In this document: positions 52,888-61,135 of the stretch, piece after piece
How the letters are laid out: every line of letters begins with the position of its first letter
Position numbering within the stretch: position 1 is the first letter of the stretch
Origin: Motilimonas eburnea
GTDB taxonomy: Bacteria > Pseudomonadota > Gammaproteobacteria > Enterobacterales > CBDFNC01
Assembly (NCBI RefSeq): GCF_021295345.1
Contig: NZ_JAIMJB010000009.1
Span: 62,001-126,000, forward strand
Direction: 5' to 3'
DNA: 64,000 nucleotides
The notes under the pieces: generated by a model
Seen by the model: the letters and a program-made list of their open reading frames with translations, nothing else
Databases searched by the model: none
Told to the model about the DNA's origin: nothing
Made by a program: the position numbers and the translations under genes

Positions 52888-55089
52888 TTGCAAAGGGCGG
52901 TTAGCAAAAGGGGGATCAAGGTTAAACTGGCTTGGCTAGGGGGAATATCTTTGGCTACCGGTGCGGCCTTGATGGCCTTATTTGCCCTTTGTCATTGGTT
53001 AATGCCCTTTGATTTTGCCGCTAAGGGGCAAGTGTCGACCACTGTGTATACTGAGCAGGGGCAAATATTGCGTCAGTTTACCAATCAAGCCGGTGTGTAT
53101 CGTATTGCCACCCAAGTTGATCAGGTCAGTCCGTTTTATACTCAAGCCTTGTTGGCGTATGAAGATAGGTACTTCTATCAGCATGTCGGTGTGAACCCTG
53201 TGTCATTAGTACGGGCTTTGTTTCAGCACGCTTATTATGGGCGGGTTATTTCAGGTGGCTCGACCATCACCATGCAGGTGGCGCGGATGTTTTACCCTCA
53301 TCAACGTACTTACTTGGGTAAAATCAGCCAGATATTTCGCGCGCTGCAGCTGGAATGGATGCTAGATAAAGGGCAAATCTTAAATTTATATCTCACCCAC
53401 ACCCCGATGGGGGGCAATATTGAAGGTGTGCAAGCTGCCAGCTTGCGATATTTTGGTAAGATGGCAAAAGATTTAAGCCACACCGAATCCGCGCTGCTGG
53501 TGGTGATCCCGCAGCGACCCAGTTTGCATCGGCCAGATAGGCACCCGCAGTTAGCCCTTAACGCGCGCAACAAGGTGTTAGACCGATTGTTGAATTTTGG
53601 CGTGATCACCCCTTATCAGCATGATGTGATGGCCAATGAAGCCTTGTCCGCTAAGCGGCGTCCCTTGCCCCAGCTTACCCCATTGCTTGCCCGTGAGTTA
53701 CAGAAAAAGCAGATAGATAGCTCGATAAATCAGGGGCGCATTACCACCACCATAAATCAGACTTTACAGGCTGATGTTAATGCGGTTGTCGAGCAGCGGT
53801 TAAGCCGTTTATCGCCTTTGCTTTCTATTGGTATTTTGGTGATGGAAAATGCGTCAGGCCACGTGCTGGCTTATAAAGGCTCTGCCGATTTTAATGATGC
53901 TCAGCGCGCAGGGCATGTGGATATGACCAAAGCGGTGCGCTCACCCGGCTCTACCTTAAAACCCTTCATTTATGGCATGGCGCTGGATTTAGGCTTAGTG
54001 CATTCGGCGAGTTTGTTAACCGATACGCCGCGCGCGTTTGGTGACTATCGACCCGCTAACTTTAGCCAAGGTTTTATCGGTGCCATGCGCTTAGATCAAG
54101 CGCTGCAAACATCTAAAAACGTACCTGCAGTGCAAGTGATGGCGGCCATTACGCCCGCGTATTTTGCGGATAAACTTAAGCAGCAGGGAATTTCCTTGCG
54201 AGTTGCTGAGCCTAATTTAGCCATTGCCCTGGGTGGTAATGGTTCAACATTGCGTGAGTTAGTGACCTTGTATTCCGCTTTGGCACGACAAGGCAAAGTG
54301 GCTCCACCTGTGTTCACCATGGCAAACGAACAAGGCTTGACTGATGACAACACTCATCGGGCTGCGCCAATATTATCGCCTGCAGCCGCTTGGATCATTG
54401 CCGATACCTTGGCCAAGATCCCGCCGCCAGATCGCGCTAAACCTGCATGGGGTAGAAAAATTAGCTGGAAAACCGGCACCAGCTATGGTTATCGTGATGC
54501 TTGGGCCGTGGGGGTAAGCCATGATTACACCGTGGGCATTTGGATTGGTCGCCCCGATGGCGCGCCCTTTGTTGGCCAAACCGGCGCCAATCAAGCCGGC
54601 CCCCTGTTATTTGATACCTTTGATTTACTGCCCGCCGATAAAGGGCGTTTAACTAAGCCAAGTGACGTGGTGGCCAAAGACATTTGCTGGCCCTCGGGTT
54701 TAAGTCGCAATTTGGTGGCCGAAAAAGATTGTCTCACCCGTCAACGCGCCTGGACCATTAAGGGATTAACCCCCGTGACCTTAGCCGAGCCGGGGCGTAA
54801 GCGCAGCCTACACCAATGGCCACTCAGTGTGGAAACTTTAACCAAACCCATGCACGCGTCAAGCCAAAAGCGGGTGAAAATTAGTTTTCCAACCAATAAC
54901 TTGACCATCTTTAGCTACCCAAAGCAAAAGCTAAAATTGGTGAGTAATCAAGCTCAGGCGAATTGGTATGTTAACGATCAATTTATAACTGGACAGCAAT
55001 TGGAGTTAGCGCCGTTAAAATCAGGTAAGCACCGCATCACGGCGTGTGTAGAATTAGCCTGTGATGCGGTCGATATTTTGGTTTACTAG
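52888..55089 (+). CDS. pbpC: Penicillin-binding protein 1C
   Basis: 733 residues. A single N-terminal membrane helix is followed by a GT51 glycosyltransferase domain (E-D-R-Y-F with Glu92, then G-G-S-T-I-T-M-Q) and a transpeptidase domain with Ser355-x-x-Lys358 in S-P-G-S-T-L-K-P and K-T-G-T-S at 528-532. A C-terminal BiPBP_C domain completes it. It makes and crosslinks peptidoglycan at the inner membrane. The start is the TTG at 52888, 5 bp after a strong AGGAGG; no ATG keeps the anchor. It forms an operon with the macroglobulin gene, as in many Proteobacteria. Confidence 0.94.
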   Translation: MQRAVSKRGIKVKLAWLGGISLATGAALMALFALCHWLMPFDFAAKGQVSTTVYTEQGQILRQFTNQAGVYRIATQVDQVSPFYTQALLAYEDRYFYQHVGVNPVSLVRALFQHAYYGRVISGGSTITMQVARMFYPHQRTYLGKISQIFRALQLEWMLDKGQILNLYLTHTPMGGNIEGVQAASLRYFGKMAKDLSHTESALLVVIPQRPSLHRPDRHPQLALNARNKVLDRLLNFGVITPYQHDVMANEALSAKRRPLPQLTPLLARELQKKQIDSSINQGRITTTINQTLQADVNAVVEQRLSRLSPLLSIGILVMENASGHVLAYKGSADFNDAQRAGHVDMTKAVRSPGSTLKPFIYGMALDLGLVHSASLLTDTPRAFGDYRPANFSQGFIGAMRLDQALQTSKNVPAVQVMAAITPAYFADKLKQQGISLRVAEPNLAIALGGNGSTLRELVTLYSALARQGKVAPPVFTMANEQGLTDDNTHRAAPILSPAAAWIIADTLAKIPPPDRAKPAWGRKISWKTGTSYGYRDAWAVGVSHDYTVGIWIGRPDGAPFVGQTGANQAGPLLFDTFDLLPADKGRLTKPSDVVAKDICWPSGLSRNLVAEKDCLTRQRAWTIKGLTPVTLAEPGRKRSLHQWPLSVETLTKPMHASSQKRVKISFPTNNLTIFSYPKQKLKLVSNQAQANWYVNDQFITGQQLELAPLKSGKHRITACVELACDAVDILVY

Positions 55090-55144
55090 CGCAAATAGTA
55101 CGCTGGATGGATAGGAAATATGGCTGTAATAGCTAAGGATATGT

Positions 55145-55789
55145 ATGGAAAATAACAAGATCTTTCTAACAATAAACAGAATAAACTCATTACTTTTTTT
55201 GGTTTTATTGATCGCTTCATTAATCGGGGCTGTTTTCGTATTTCAGGAGATCACGACAAGCACCAGAAAAAATGCTGTAGAAATCACGACCCCAGATAAA
55301 GAAACAAAAGAAGTTATTGAACTTTCAGATGTTGAAACGATACGAGATAAAGGAATCCAATATATTCGTGTTTATTCCAAGCGTGATGGTGTATTAATGT
55401 CTGGGGGATACTCCAAAACATTGATAAATCTTCTTTTCTTAAGTAAAAAAGGGGAAGAGCCTAAGTGGCTACTTCCCGATAATGATTCAAATATTCTTGT
55501 GCATCGTGTTCTCAAAACTTATGACGAGCAAACAAATAAATCGACTTCCGATTACATATATTTGGAAATAAATTCGCAGTCAGAAGGAAGCCGTGCCTGT
55601 ATCAGCTCCATCGATGGGGAATCTCTGCATTGTCTTGATAAGGATTTAAACAAAATCATCCAGTATGAGTATTTTTCTGATGAAGGCACGATTGGTTTGT
55701 TGGTGCAAGTATCAAATGAGATCCGTTATAAAGTGTTTGATCTTGAATCAAAAAAACTGGAATCGGATAAGTTTGTAATTAAGCTTTAA
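55145..55789 (+). CDS. Hypothetical single-pass membrane protein
   Basis: 214 residues, not recognised. A hydrophobic helix (about 15-37) follows a short cytosolic N-terminus; the rest is polar, with alternating strand-like segments and two cysteines about 10 residues apart, probably periplasmic. AAGGA lies before the ATG. Base composition is clearly richer in A/T than in pbpC and cinA on either side, which suggests later acquisition. A REP pair follows directly. It starts 55 bp after pbpC and might be read through from it. Confidence 0.65.
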   Translation: MENNKIFLTINRINSLLFLVLLIASLIGAVFVFQEITTSTRKNAVEITTPDKETKEVIELSDVETIRDKGIQYIRVYSKRDGVLMSGGYSKTLINLLFLSKKGEEPKWLLPDNDSNILVHRVLKTYDEQTNKSTSDYIYLEINSQSEGSRACISSIDGESLHCLDKDLNKIIQYEYFSDEGTIGLLVQVSNEIRYKVFDLESKKLESDKFVIKL

Positions 55790-55799
55790 CAAGGTACTC

Positions 55800-55875
55800 G
55801 GTAGGAGCGATTTTTAAATCGCGAAAGGTATAAACCATAACACCTTGATTCGCTGTATAAATACAGCTCCTACCT
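55800..55875. repeat. Pair of opposed REP-like palindromes, second flavour
   Basis: A forward copy (GGTAGGAGCGATTTTTAAAT then CGCGAAAGG) at 55800-55828 faces an inverted, diverged copy (ATTCGCTGTATAAATACAGC then TCCTACC) at about 55849-55875. They lie between the convergent orphan gene and cinA. Confidence 0.75.
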
Positions 55876-55916
55876 GCACTCAAAATCGCTGTTAAATACA
55901 GAAATACCCAAAAGCG

Positions 55917-57188
55917 TTATTTTTGCCATGGCTTGGCAAAATCATATTGGCCAATCACATTAAGGCCAGTTAAATGCCGACGCAGCATATCAAGGGCAAT
56001 GGTGGCGGCAATTTTTCGGGTTATGGTGCGACTTTTAGCGGGTAACAGCAACATTTGGCTAAAGACTTGTGTGGGGGTGGCTAAAGCAAAGGCGACCGTG
56101 CCAACGGGCTTGTCGGGTGTCCCCCCTGTTGGCCCAGCAATGCCGGTAACAGAAAGGGCGTAGTCACTTTGAGCACTTTGTCTTGCGCCTTGTGCCATTT
56201 CGACGGCGGTTGCTTCGCTGACCGCACCATACTGAGTTAATGTTGTTTCATGCACGCCCACTAAATCTTGTTTGGCTTGGTTGGAATAAGTCACCATGGC
56301 GCGATCTAAATAGGCCGAGCTACCTGAAATGGCAACTAAGCTTGCTGCTATCATGCCGCCGGTGCAAGATTCCGCAAGGGCGAGGGTGGCACCGTGCTTT
56401 AGCATCAATGTTTGGATATAGCTTGCCAAGCAGTCCCCTTGCTGGTGGTTAAATAAGGCATATTCACCTAAGGCTTGTTCAATGGCGCTGGCTGAATCTG
56501 CGATAGTTTGGCTGTTGGCACCAATTAACTTAACTTCGATCTCGGGGGCCGCAGTGCGATAGCCAAGGTGAATATCGGGTGCGATGGGCACGTCCTTAAT
56601 CAGCTGATGAATACCAGATTCACCTAAACCAAAAGTGGTGATTTTGTGCTGGCTTAGGGGGTTATCCAGCTGGTATTGGGCCGCAATCTCTGGCCAGATC
56701 AGCTCACTAAACATGTGTTTGAATTCGTGTGGTACGCCAGGGGTGAAATAAAAGGTTGCCTGATTTATCTGAACACTAAAACCACAAGCCGTGCCTTTGG
56801 GGTTATCAATGACTTGTGCGCCTTGGGGTAATAGGGCTTGCTTGCGATTGGCGGGGGCCATGGTGCGCCCTTGTTGATGAAACTTGTTCTCCATGGTTTT
56901 AAGCCAAGATTCATTGAGCTCAAGTGGCACACCTTGTGCCTTGGCCGCGGCTTCACTGGATAAATCATCACTGGTGGGGCCAAGACCGCCATTGACCAGC
57001 ACGATGTCACTGCGCTGCGCGGCTTCTTGAAATAACGGTACGAGTGCGTCCAGTTGGTCGGCAACCGTATGTAAGCGCTGGGGTTGCACACCTTGGCTAA
57101 ATAATTGCTGGCAAAGCCAATTGGCATTGGTATCAAGTATTTGCCCGGTTATTATTTCGTCGCCCGTACTGATTATTTCGATTTTCAT
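55917..57188 (-). CDS. cinA: CinA family protein (nicotinamide-nucleotide amidase / ADP-ribose pyrophosphatase type)
   Basis: 423 residues. The N-terminal MoCF-like domain (M-K-I-E-I-I-S-T-G-D-E-I; G-G-L-G-P-T-S-D-D) is joined to a C-terminal CinA/PncC domain with A-E-S-C-T-G-G and G-I-A-G-P-T-G-G. The C-domain deamidates nicotinamide mononucleotide in NAD salvage; the N-domain is linked to ADP-ribose hydrolysis. The ATG at 57188, 5 bp after AAGGA, matches the family start; the frame extends back to 57257 without a plausible start. It is divergent from mepA. Confidence 0.94.
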   Translation of the reverse strand: MKIEIISTGDEIITGQILDTNANWLCQQLFSQGVQPQRLHTVADQLDALVPLFQEAAQRSDIVLVNGGLGPTSDDLSSEAAAKAQGVPLELNESWLKTMENKFHQQGRTMAPANRKQALLPQGAQVIDNPKGTACGFSVQINQATFYFTPGVPHEFKHMFSELIWPEIAAQYQLDNPLSQHKITTFGLGESGIHQLIKDVPIAPDIHLGYRTAAPEIEVKLIGANSQTIADSASAIEQALGEYALFNHQQGDCLASYIQTLMLKHGATLALAESCTGGMIAASLVAISGSSAYLDRAMVTYSNQAKQDLVGVHETTLTQYGAVSEATAVEMAQGARQSAQSDYALSVTGIAGPTGGTPDKPVGTVAFALATPTQVFSQMLLLPAKSRTITRKIAATIALDMLRRHLTGLNVIGQYDFAKPWQK

Positions 57189-57330
57189 GGTAGTCCTTAT
57201 CGCACCTTGCTGGCTGTTTTGCTTAGGCAGATTGATAAATTTCAGGTTTAAGATCAAGTATTAATACAGAAATATAAAATTGATTGCTAAAATTAAGCTG
57301 AATTCGCTTTTAAATAGGTTAAGGACAATG

Positions 57331-58218
57331 ATGAGAGTATTTGCTGCAGTATTAACCTGTGCCATGTTCAGTGGCAGTGCAATCGCTGCGAACCCTTGGG
57401 AAAAATTCGATGAGCCCACCAGTGGCCCGGCCAGCTCGATTGGCAGCTATGCTAATGGTTGTTTAGTGGGTGGTGAGGCCTTGCCATTAGAAGGGGACGG
57501 CTATCAGGTGATACGCACATCCCGTGAACGGTATTATGCGCACCCTTTGATGATCGATTATTTAGTTGAACTGGCTAAAGAAAACAAACGTTTGGGTAAT
57601 GGTGACTTATTGATTGGTGACATGTCGATGCCGCGAGGCGGGCGCTTTACTTCAGGTCATTCGAGCCATCAAACGGGCCTGGACGCAGATATTTGGTTGC
57701 GCATTGGTGATAAACAATACAGTCGAAAAGCCAGAGAGAACCTCAGCCCTTATAATGTGGTGGATATGCAAAACTACAAGATAAAGGCGCAAAAATGGAC
57801 CAATGAGCATGCACAAATGGTGCAACTGGCCGCAACAGATAAACGCGTGGCGCGCATCTTTGTCCATCCTGTGATCAAAGAAACCTTGTGTAAAGCAGAC
57901 TGGCCAGAAGGTCGCGATTGGCTGCGTAAGGTGCGACCTTGGTTTGGTCACAACTATCATATGCATGTCAGACTGCATTGTCCCAAGGGGGATGAATCCT
58001 GTACCCCGCAAGCCGCCCCGCCTGCAGGTGATGGGTGTGGTAAGGAGTTGTACTCATGGTGGCCAAAACCGAAATCCGAGCAAGAAAAGAAAAAAGAGCA
58101 AGAGCAGTTGTTGCTGGCTAAAAGCACCACTAAAAAGCCTGCTAAGCCGGTCTATAAAGATCAGCTAAAACTTAAACCCCTGCGTTGCCAAGATCTAGTA
58201 ACAGGTACATTGCAGTAA
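57331..58218 (+). CDS. mepA: Penicillin-insensitive murein endopeptidase MepA
   Basis: 295 residues with a signal peptide (cleavage near A-I-A-A). The M74 metal site is present: G-H-S-S-H-Q-T-G-L-D-A-D (about 109-120) and H-N-Y-H-M-H-V (about 207-213). Paired cysteines are kept, as in the E. coli enzyme. It cuts D-Ala-meso-DAP crosslinks in periplasmic peptidoglycan. Of two adjacent ATGs (57328, 57331) the second has the better spacing from AAGGA. The lysine-rich C-terminal tail is longer than usual. Confidence 0.94.
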   Translation: MRVFAAVLTCAMFSGSAIAANPWEKFDEPTSGPASSIGSYANGCLVGGEALPLEGDGYQVIRTSRERYYAHPLMIDYLVELAKENKRLGNGDLLIGDMSMPRGGRFTSGHSSHQTGLDADIWLRIGDKQYSRKARENLSPYNVVDMQNYKIKAQKWTNEHAQMVQLAATDKRVARIFVHPVIKETLCKADWPEGRDWLRKVRPWFGHNYHMHVRLHCPKGDESCTPQAAPPAGDGCGKELYSWWPKPKSEQEKKKEQEQLLLAKSTTKKPAKPVYKDQLKLKPLRCQDLVTGTLQ

Positions 58219-58271
58219 GTTTGAGCGGTTAGGGTTAATTGTGACGGAGTTGCAGTTAACCCTATGCTCGT

Positions 58272-58352
58272 CTAGAAATAAAACATCAAGTAAACCGCAG
58301 CCGCTGTTAATAACCCCACACTGATAAAAAATTGCGTTTGTAATTTGACCAT
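58272..58352 (-). CDS. Small hydrophobic membrane peptide, 26 residues
   Basis: On the minus strand an ATG at 58352, preceded by AAGGAAGAG at an ideal distance, opens a 26-codon frame. It has a polar start (M-V-K-L-Q-T-Q) and one membrane helix (F-F-I-S-V-G-L-L-T-A-A-A-V-Y-L-M). A -10-like TATGAT sits about 75 bp upstream. The strong ribosome site with a one-helix product fits the small membrane proteins that stabilise larger complexes (CydX/CydH-like, CcoQ-like), but I do not recognise the family. It converges on mepA. Confidence 0.55.
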   Translation of the reverse strand: MVKLQTQFFISVGLLTAAAVYLMFYF

Positions 58353-58714
58353 GACACTCTTCCTTGTGACTCAGTTAACCAATCATAAGAACAAACTCGC
58401 TGTTGAAAAATTAATCTAGATCATACCCTCGGGTTGTTTTTTGAACTTAATGAAAATTTTGGGGGACAGATCGTTTCACGCAATAACATATTCCTTGCCG
58501 ATGTTGTTATTGAATCGCCAAGGGAACCCTTCTTCGACCCATATCAAGGGCGGACGGCATCAAGTTACGTTAAAATCTTCAATAGCGCATTTTGAGTCAG
58601 AACTTAACTTATTGTAAATAATAGGCTTACTGCATTCATTTTGATGCTTAATGATTCCCTTAGACTTGACTGACTCGTGATCAAACAGTCTTGTGATTAA
58701 ATTTAGGAATGAAC
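58353..58714. other. Intergenic region upstream of the MoxR/DUF58 operon
   Basis: About 360 bp with no convincing gene. A 55-codon frame (58450-58617) starts weakly and has no recognisable product. TTGACT at 58666-58671 could be the -35 of the operon promoter. The stretch GGGGGACAGATC near 58461 resembles the borders of some mobile elements, but no matching second end is visible. Confidence 0.4.
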
Positions 58715-59581
58715 ATGTTCAATCGCTCATCATGCTTTTATCTGGCTAGTGCTTTATTGGTGGCTATTTTGTTTGTCAGTTTAGATAGCATCGCATTGCA
58801 AACTCAAGTGCCCGAGTATTACAAAAACGCCATCAATTTGATGTTAAGTAGTCCGATGGGGGTCCCCATTATTGTGGTAATGGCATTCGCTATGGCTGGG
58901 ATCGTTTTTATGCTGTTCAATGCCCAGTATATGCGCCATATCGTGTTGATTTACGTGATTGGCTTGGCGTTATTTTATGGTTTTGTCAGTTTGGTTGACC
59001 ATCTCGCTAGCGCGCCAGTTGAGCCCCAAGAAGTGACCTCGAACGAAGCGGTGGTTGAGCAACAACGGCCCAGAAGGCCAGTAGAAGATGAAGCGGTGCG
59101 TGGCTGGTTGAAGCAAACGCTGATTCAAGAAGCGGAAAAAGAAGATACGCGTTTAACCCTTAGCTCGGGGGTTATCTTAGTCCTTATGGCTGTCATCATC
59201 TTGTTGATCCTAGCGCCTAGATGGCAGCAAAGGCGTCAGGCTAGCGACAGCTTAGCTGAGACACCACCACCATTAGCCAACCTCGCCAAACAGCAAGCCA
59301 AGCAAATGCAGGCCAGCTCAAGTAGCGCCAAAGCACAAATCATTAATTGTTATCAGCAGTTACTGAGTTTATTAGCGCAAGAATACAAGTTAGTACGCCA
59401 TCCGGCGCAAACTGCACAGGAATTTTATGTGCAGCTTAAACAGGCGCAGTTACCGGCTGAGCCTTTGTATCAACTGACGTTAATATTTGAAAAGGCCTGC
59501 TATAGCCAAGTTGATTTTGTGAGTGAGGAAGTGGCTAAGGCGATCACCTATTTAGACGAAATATCACAGGCCAAATCTTGA
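58715..59581 (+). CDS. DUF4129-type membrane protein, first gene of the MoxR operon
   Basis: 288 residues. Three N-terminal membrane helices (within about 1-90), a loop with a P-R-R-P segment, a fourth helix (about 150-172) and a cytosolic C-terminal domain with the DUF4129 pattern (I-I-N-C-Y-Q-Q-L-L, then Q-T-A-Q-E-F-Y and L-T-L-I-F-E-K-A-C-Y-S). DUF4129 proteins accompany MoxR ATPases and DUF58 proteins in membrane-envelope operons of unknown detail. The second ATG (58715) has AGGA 6 bp upstream. The stop TGA overlaps the next ATG by one base. Confidence 0.8.
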   Translation: MFNRSSCFYLASALLVAILFVSLDSIALQTQVPEYYKNAINLMLSSPMGVPIIVVMAFAMAGIVFMLFNAQYMRHIVLIYVIGLALFYGFVSLVDHLASAPVEPQEVTSNEAVVEQQRPRRPVEDEAVRGWLKQTLIQEAEKEDTRLTLSSGVILVLMAVIILLILAPRWQQRRQASDSLAETPPPLANLAKQQAKQMQASSSSAKAQIINCYQQLLSLLAQEYKLVRHPAQTAQEFYVQLKQAQLPAEPLYQLTLIFEKACYSQVDFVSEEVAKAITYLDEISQAKS

Positions 59582-60144
59582 TGAAAGCAACCTTTAATAC
59601 CGTCAGAAAATTAATCCTATTTGTGTTAGTGAGTGCGCTGATTTGTATGGTGCTGGTTACATTCAAACCAGCATGGTTGGTGGATGGGTTAACTTGGTTA
59701 CTGTCCATCCCACGGGTGTTTATTTGGGCAGGGTTAATTCTATTGCTCTTCTTTATTGCCCTGCAACGAATTAAGCGGGCTGATCTTAGGATGCCGGTGC
59801 TGTTGGTGAATCATCAAGTTGAGCAAGAAAAGGATGTACACCTATTACAGCAGTTAAGTGAACTATTTGTCGCAGGGAATGAGCAGCGTTTACATGGTCA
59901 TGTTAAGCATTTATACCTCAAACAGTATTGCCAGCAGCATCAGCTCAATAGCCGAGATGGGTTAAAGCAACTAATGACAGATCAAAGCATTAGCCTTGAA
60001 TTAAAGCAGGCCATGTCGTTTAAGGTAACCCCTAATTGGCGACAAACCTTAAGTTTTGGCCACTGGCCAATTTCAGGGCGGGCCTATTTACCCCATGCCA
60101 TGGCCATTTTGGCTGCCTTAAAGCAAAGTGCAGATTTAACCTAA
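59581..60144 (+). CDS. Uncharacterised membrane protein of the MoxR operon
   Basis: 187 residues. Two N-terminal hydrophobic helices (about 10-30 and 45-65) are followed by a soluble, mostly helical cytosolic domain with no motif I recognise. Its ATG shares a base with the stop of the DUF4129 gene, so translation is coupled. moxR starts 10 bp after it. Confidence 0.78.
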   Translation: MKATFNTVRKLILFVLVSALICMVLVTFKPAWLVDGLTWLLSIPRVFIWAGLILLLFFIALQRIKRADLRMPVLLVNHQVEQEKDVHLLQQLSELFVAGNEQRLHGHVKHLYLKQYCQQHQLNSRDGLKQLMTDQSISLELKQAMSFKVTPNWRQTLSFGHWPISGRAYLPHAMAILAALKQSADLT

Positions 60145-60154
60145 GGAGTAGTTT

Positions 60155-61135
60155 ATGAATTCAACCCCATTGAACGCAGCCCAGATCCCGTCAATATGCG
60201 CCGCGGTGTTAGCCGAAGTGGAACAAGCCATCATAGGTAAGCGACCTGTGTTAGAGCAAGTGTTAGCGGCATTGCTGGCCCAAGGCCATGTATTACTGGA
60301 AGACAACCCTGGCGTGGCGAAAACACAAATTGCGAAAAGCTTTGCTCGGGTACTTGGCCTTGATTTTAAGCGCATTCAATTTACCCCAGATTTATTGCCT
60401 GGCGATATCCTGGGCGGGTTTATATTTGATCGTCAGTCAAATCAGTTTCAGTTGAAAAAAGGCCCTCTATTTACCTCGGTGTTGTTGGCAGATGAAATCA
60501 ACCGTGCATCCCCGAAGGCACAATCGGCATTACTTGAAGCGATGGAAGAAAAGCAAGTCACCTTAGACGGGGAAACCTTACCCTTGCCGCAACCGTTTTT
60601 TGTGATGGCAACGCAAAACCCCATTGAATACGAATCCACGTTTCCCTTACCTGAAGCTCAGCTCGATCGGTTTTTGCTTAAATTATCGGTGGGCTATCCA
60701 ACAGAGCAGCAAGAGATTGCCATTTTGCAGGCAAGACAATCACGTCAATCAGCGCAGCCGCAATTAAAGGTGATCACGGATCAAGCCCAGTTAGTGGCGA
60801 TGCAACAAGCCATTGAACAAGTGACGGTGAGTGAGGCGCTGCAATCATATATCGTACAAATAGTGCGTGCGACCCGTAGCATGAATAATGTGGTGGTCGG
60901 GGCGAGCCCACGAGCCAGCCTAGCCTTATTAGCCATCAGCCGGGCTTGGGCTGCGATGCAAGGACGAGATTACGTGTTGCCCGACGATATTAAAGCCGTT
61001 GCCGTGCCTTGTTTGGCACACAGGTTGAGTCTATCGCCTGAGTTGTGGGGGCAAGATCAAGCGGGCGAGAAAATCATCGCACAAATATTAACGACCATAG
61101 CGGTGCCGATGGAGTCAGGTCATGGCGCAGACTAA
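60155..61135 (+). CDS. MoxR-family AAA+ ATPase
   Basis: 326 residues. Walker A lies in L-L-E-D-N-P-G-V-A-K-T (about 48-58), Walker B in L-L-A-D-E-I-N-R-A-S-P-K-A-Q, sensor 1 in M-A-T-Q-N-P-I-E, and the arginine finger follows L-P-E-A-Q-L-D-R-F. The C-terminal lid has G-A-S-P-R-A-S-L-A-L. MoxR ATPases act as chaperones for assembly of membrane or metallo-protein complexes, usually with DUF58/VWA partners. AAGGAG lies 6 bp before the ATG. The end overlaps the DUF58 gene by 14 bp. Confidence 0.93.
   Translation: MNSTPLNAAQIPSICAAVLAEVEQAIIGKRPVLEQVLAALLAQGHVLLEDNPGVAKTQIAKSFARVLGLDFKRIQFTPDLLPGDILGGFIFDRQSNQFQLKKGPLFTSVLLADEINRASPKAQSALLEAMEEKQVTLDGETLPLPQPFFVMATQNPIEYESTFPLPEAQLDRFLLKLSVGYPTEQQEIAILQARQSRQSAQPQLKVITDQAQLVAMQQAIEQVTVSEALQSYIVQIVRATRSMNNVVVGASPRASLALLAISRAWAAMQGRDYVLPDDIKAVAVPCLAHRLSLSPELWGQDQAGEKIIAQILTTIAVPMESGHGAD

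Noticed and set aside
58450-58617. 55-codon frame in the gap before the MoxR operon
   Set aside because: The start lacks a ribosome site and the product has no recognisable pattern. It could be a decayed fragment, but I cannot support it.
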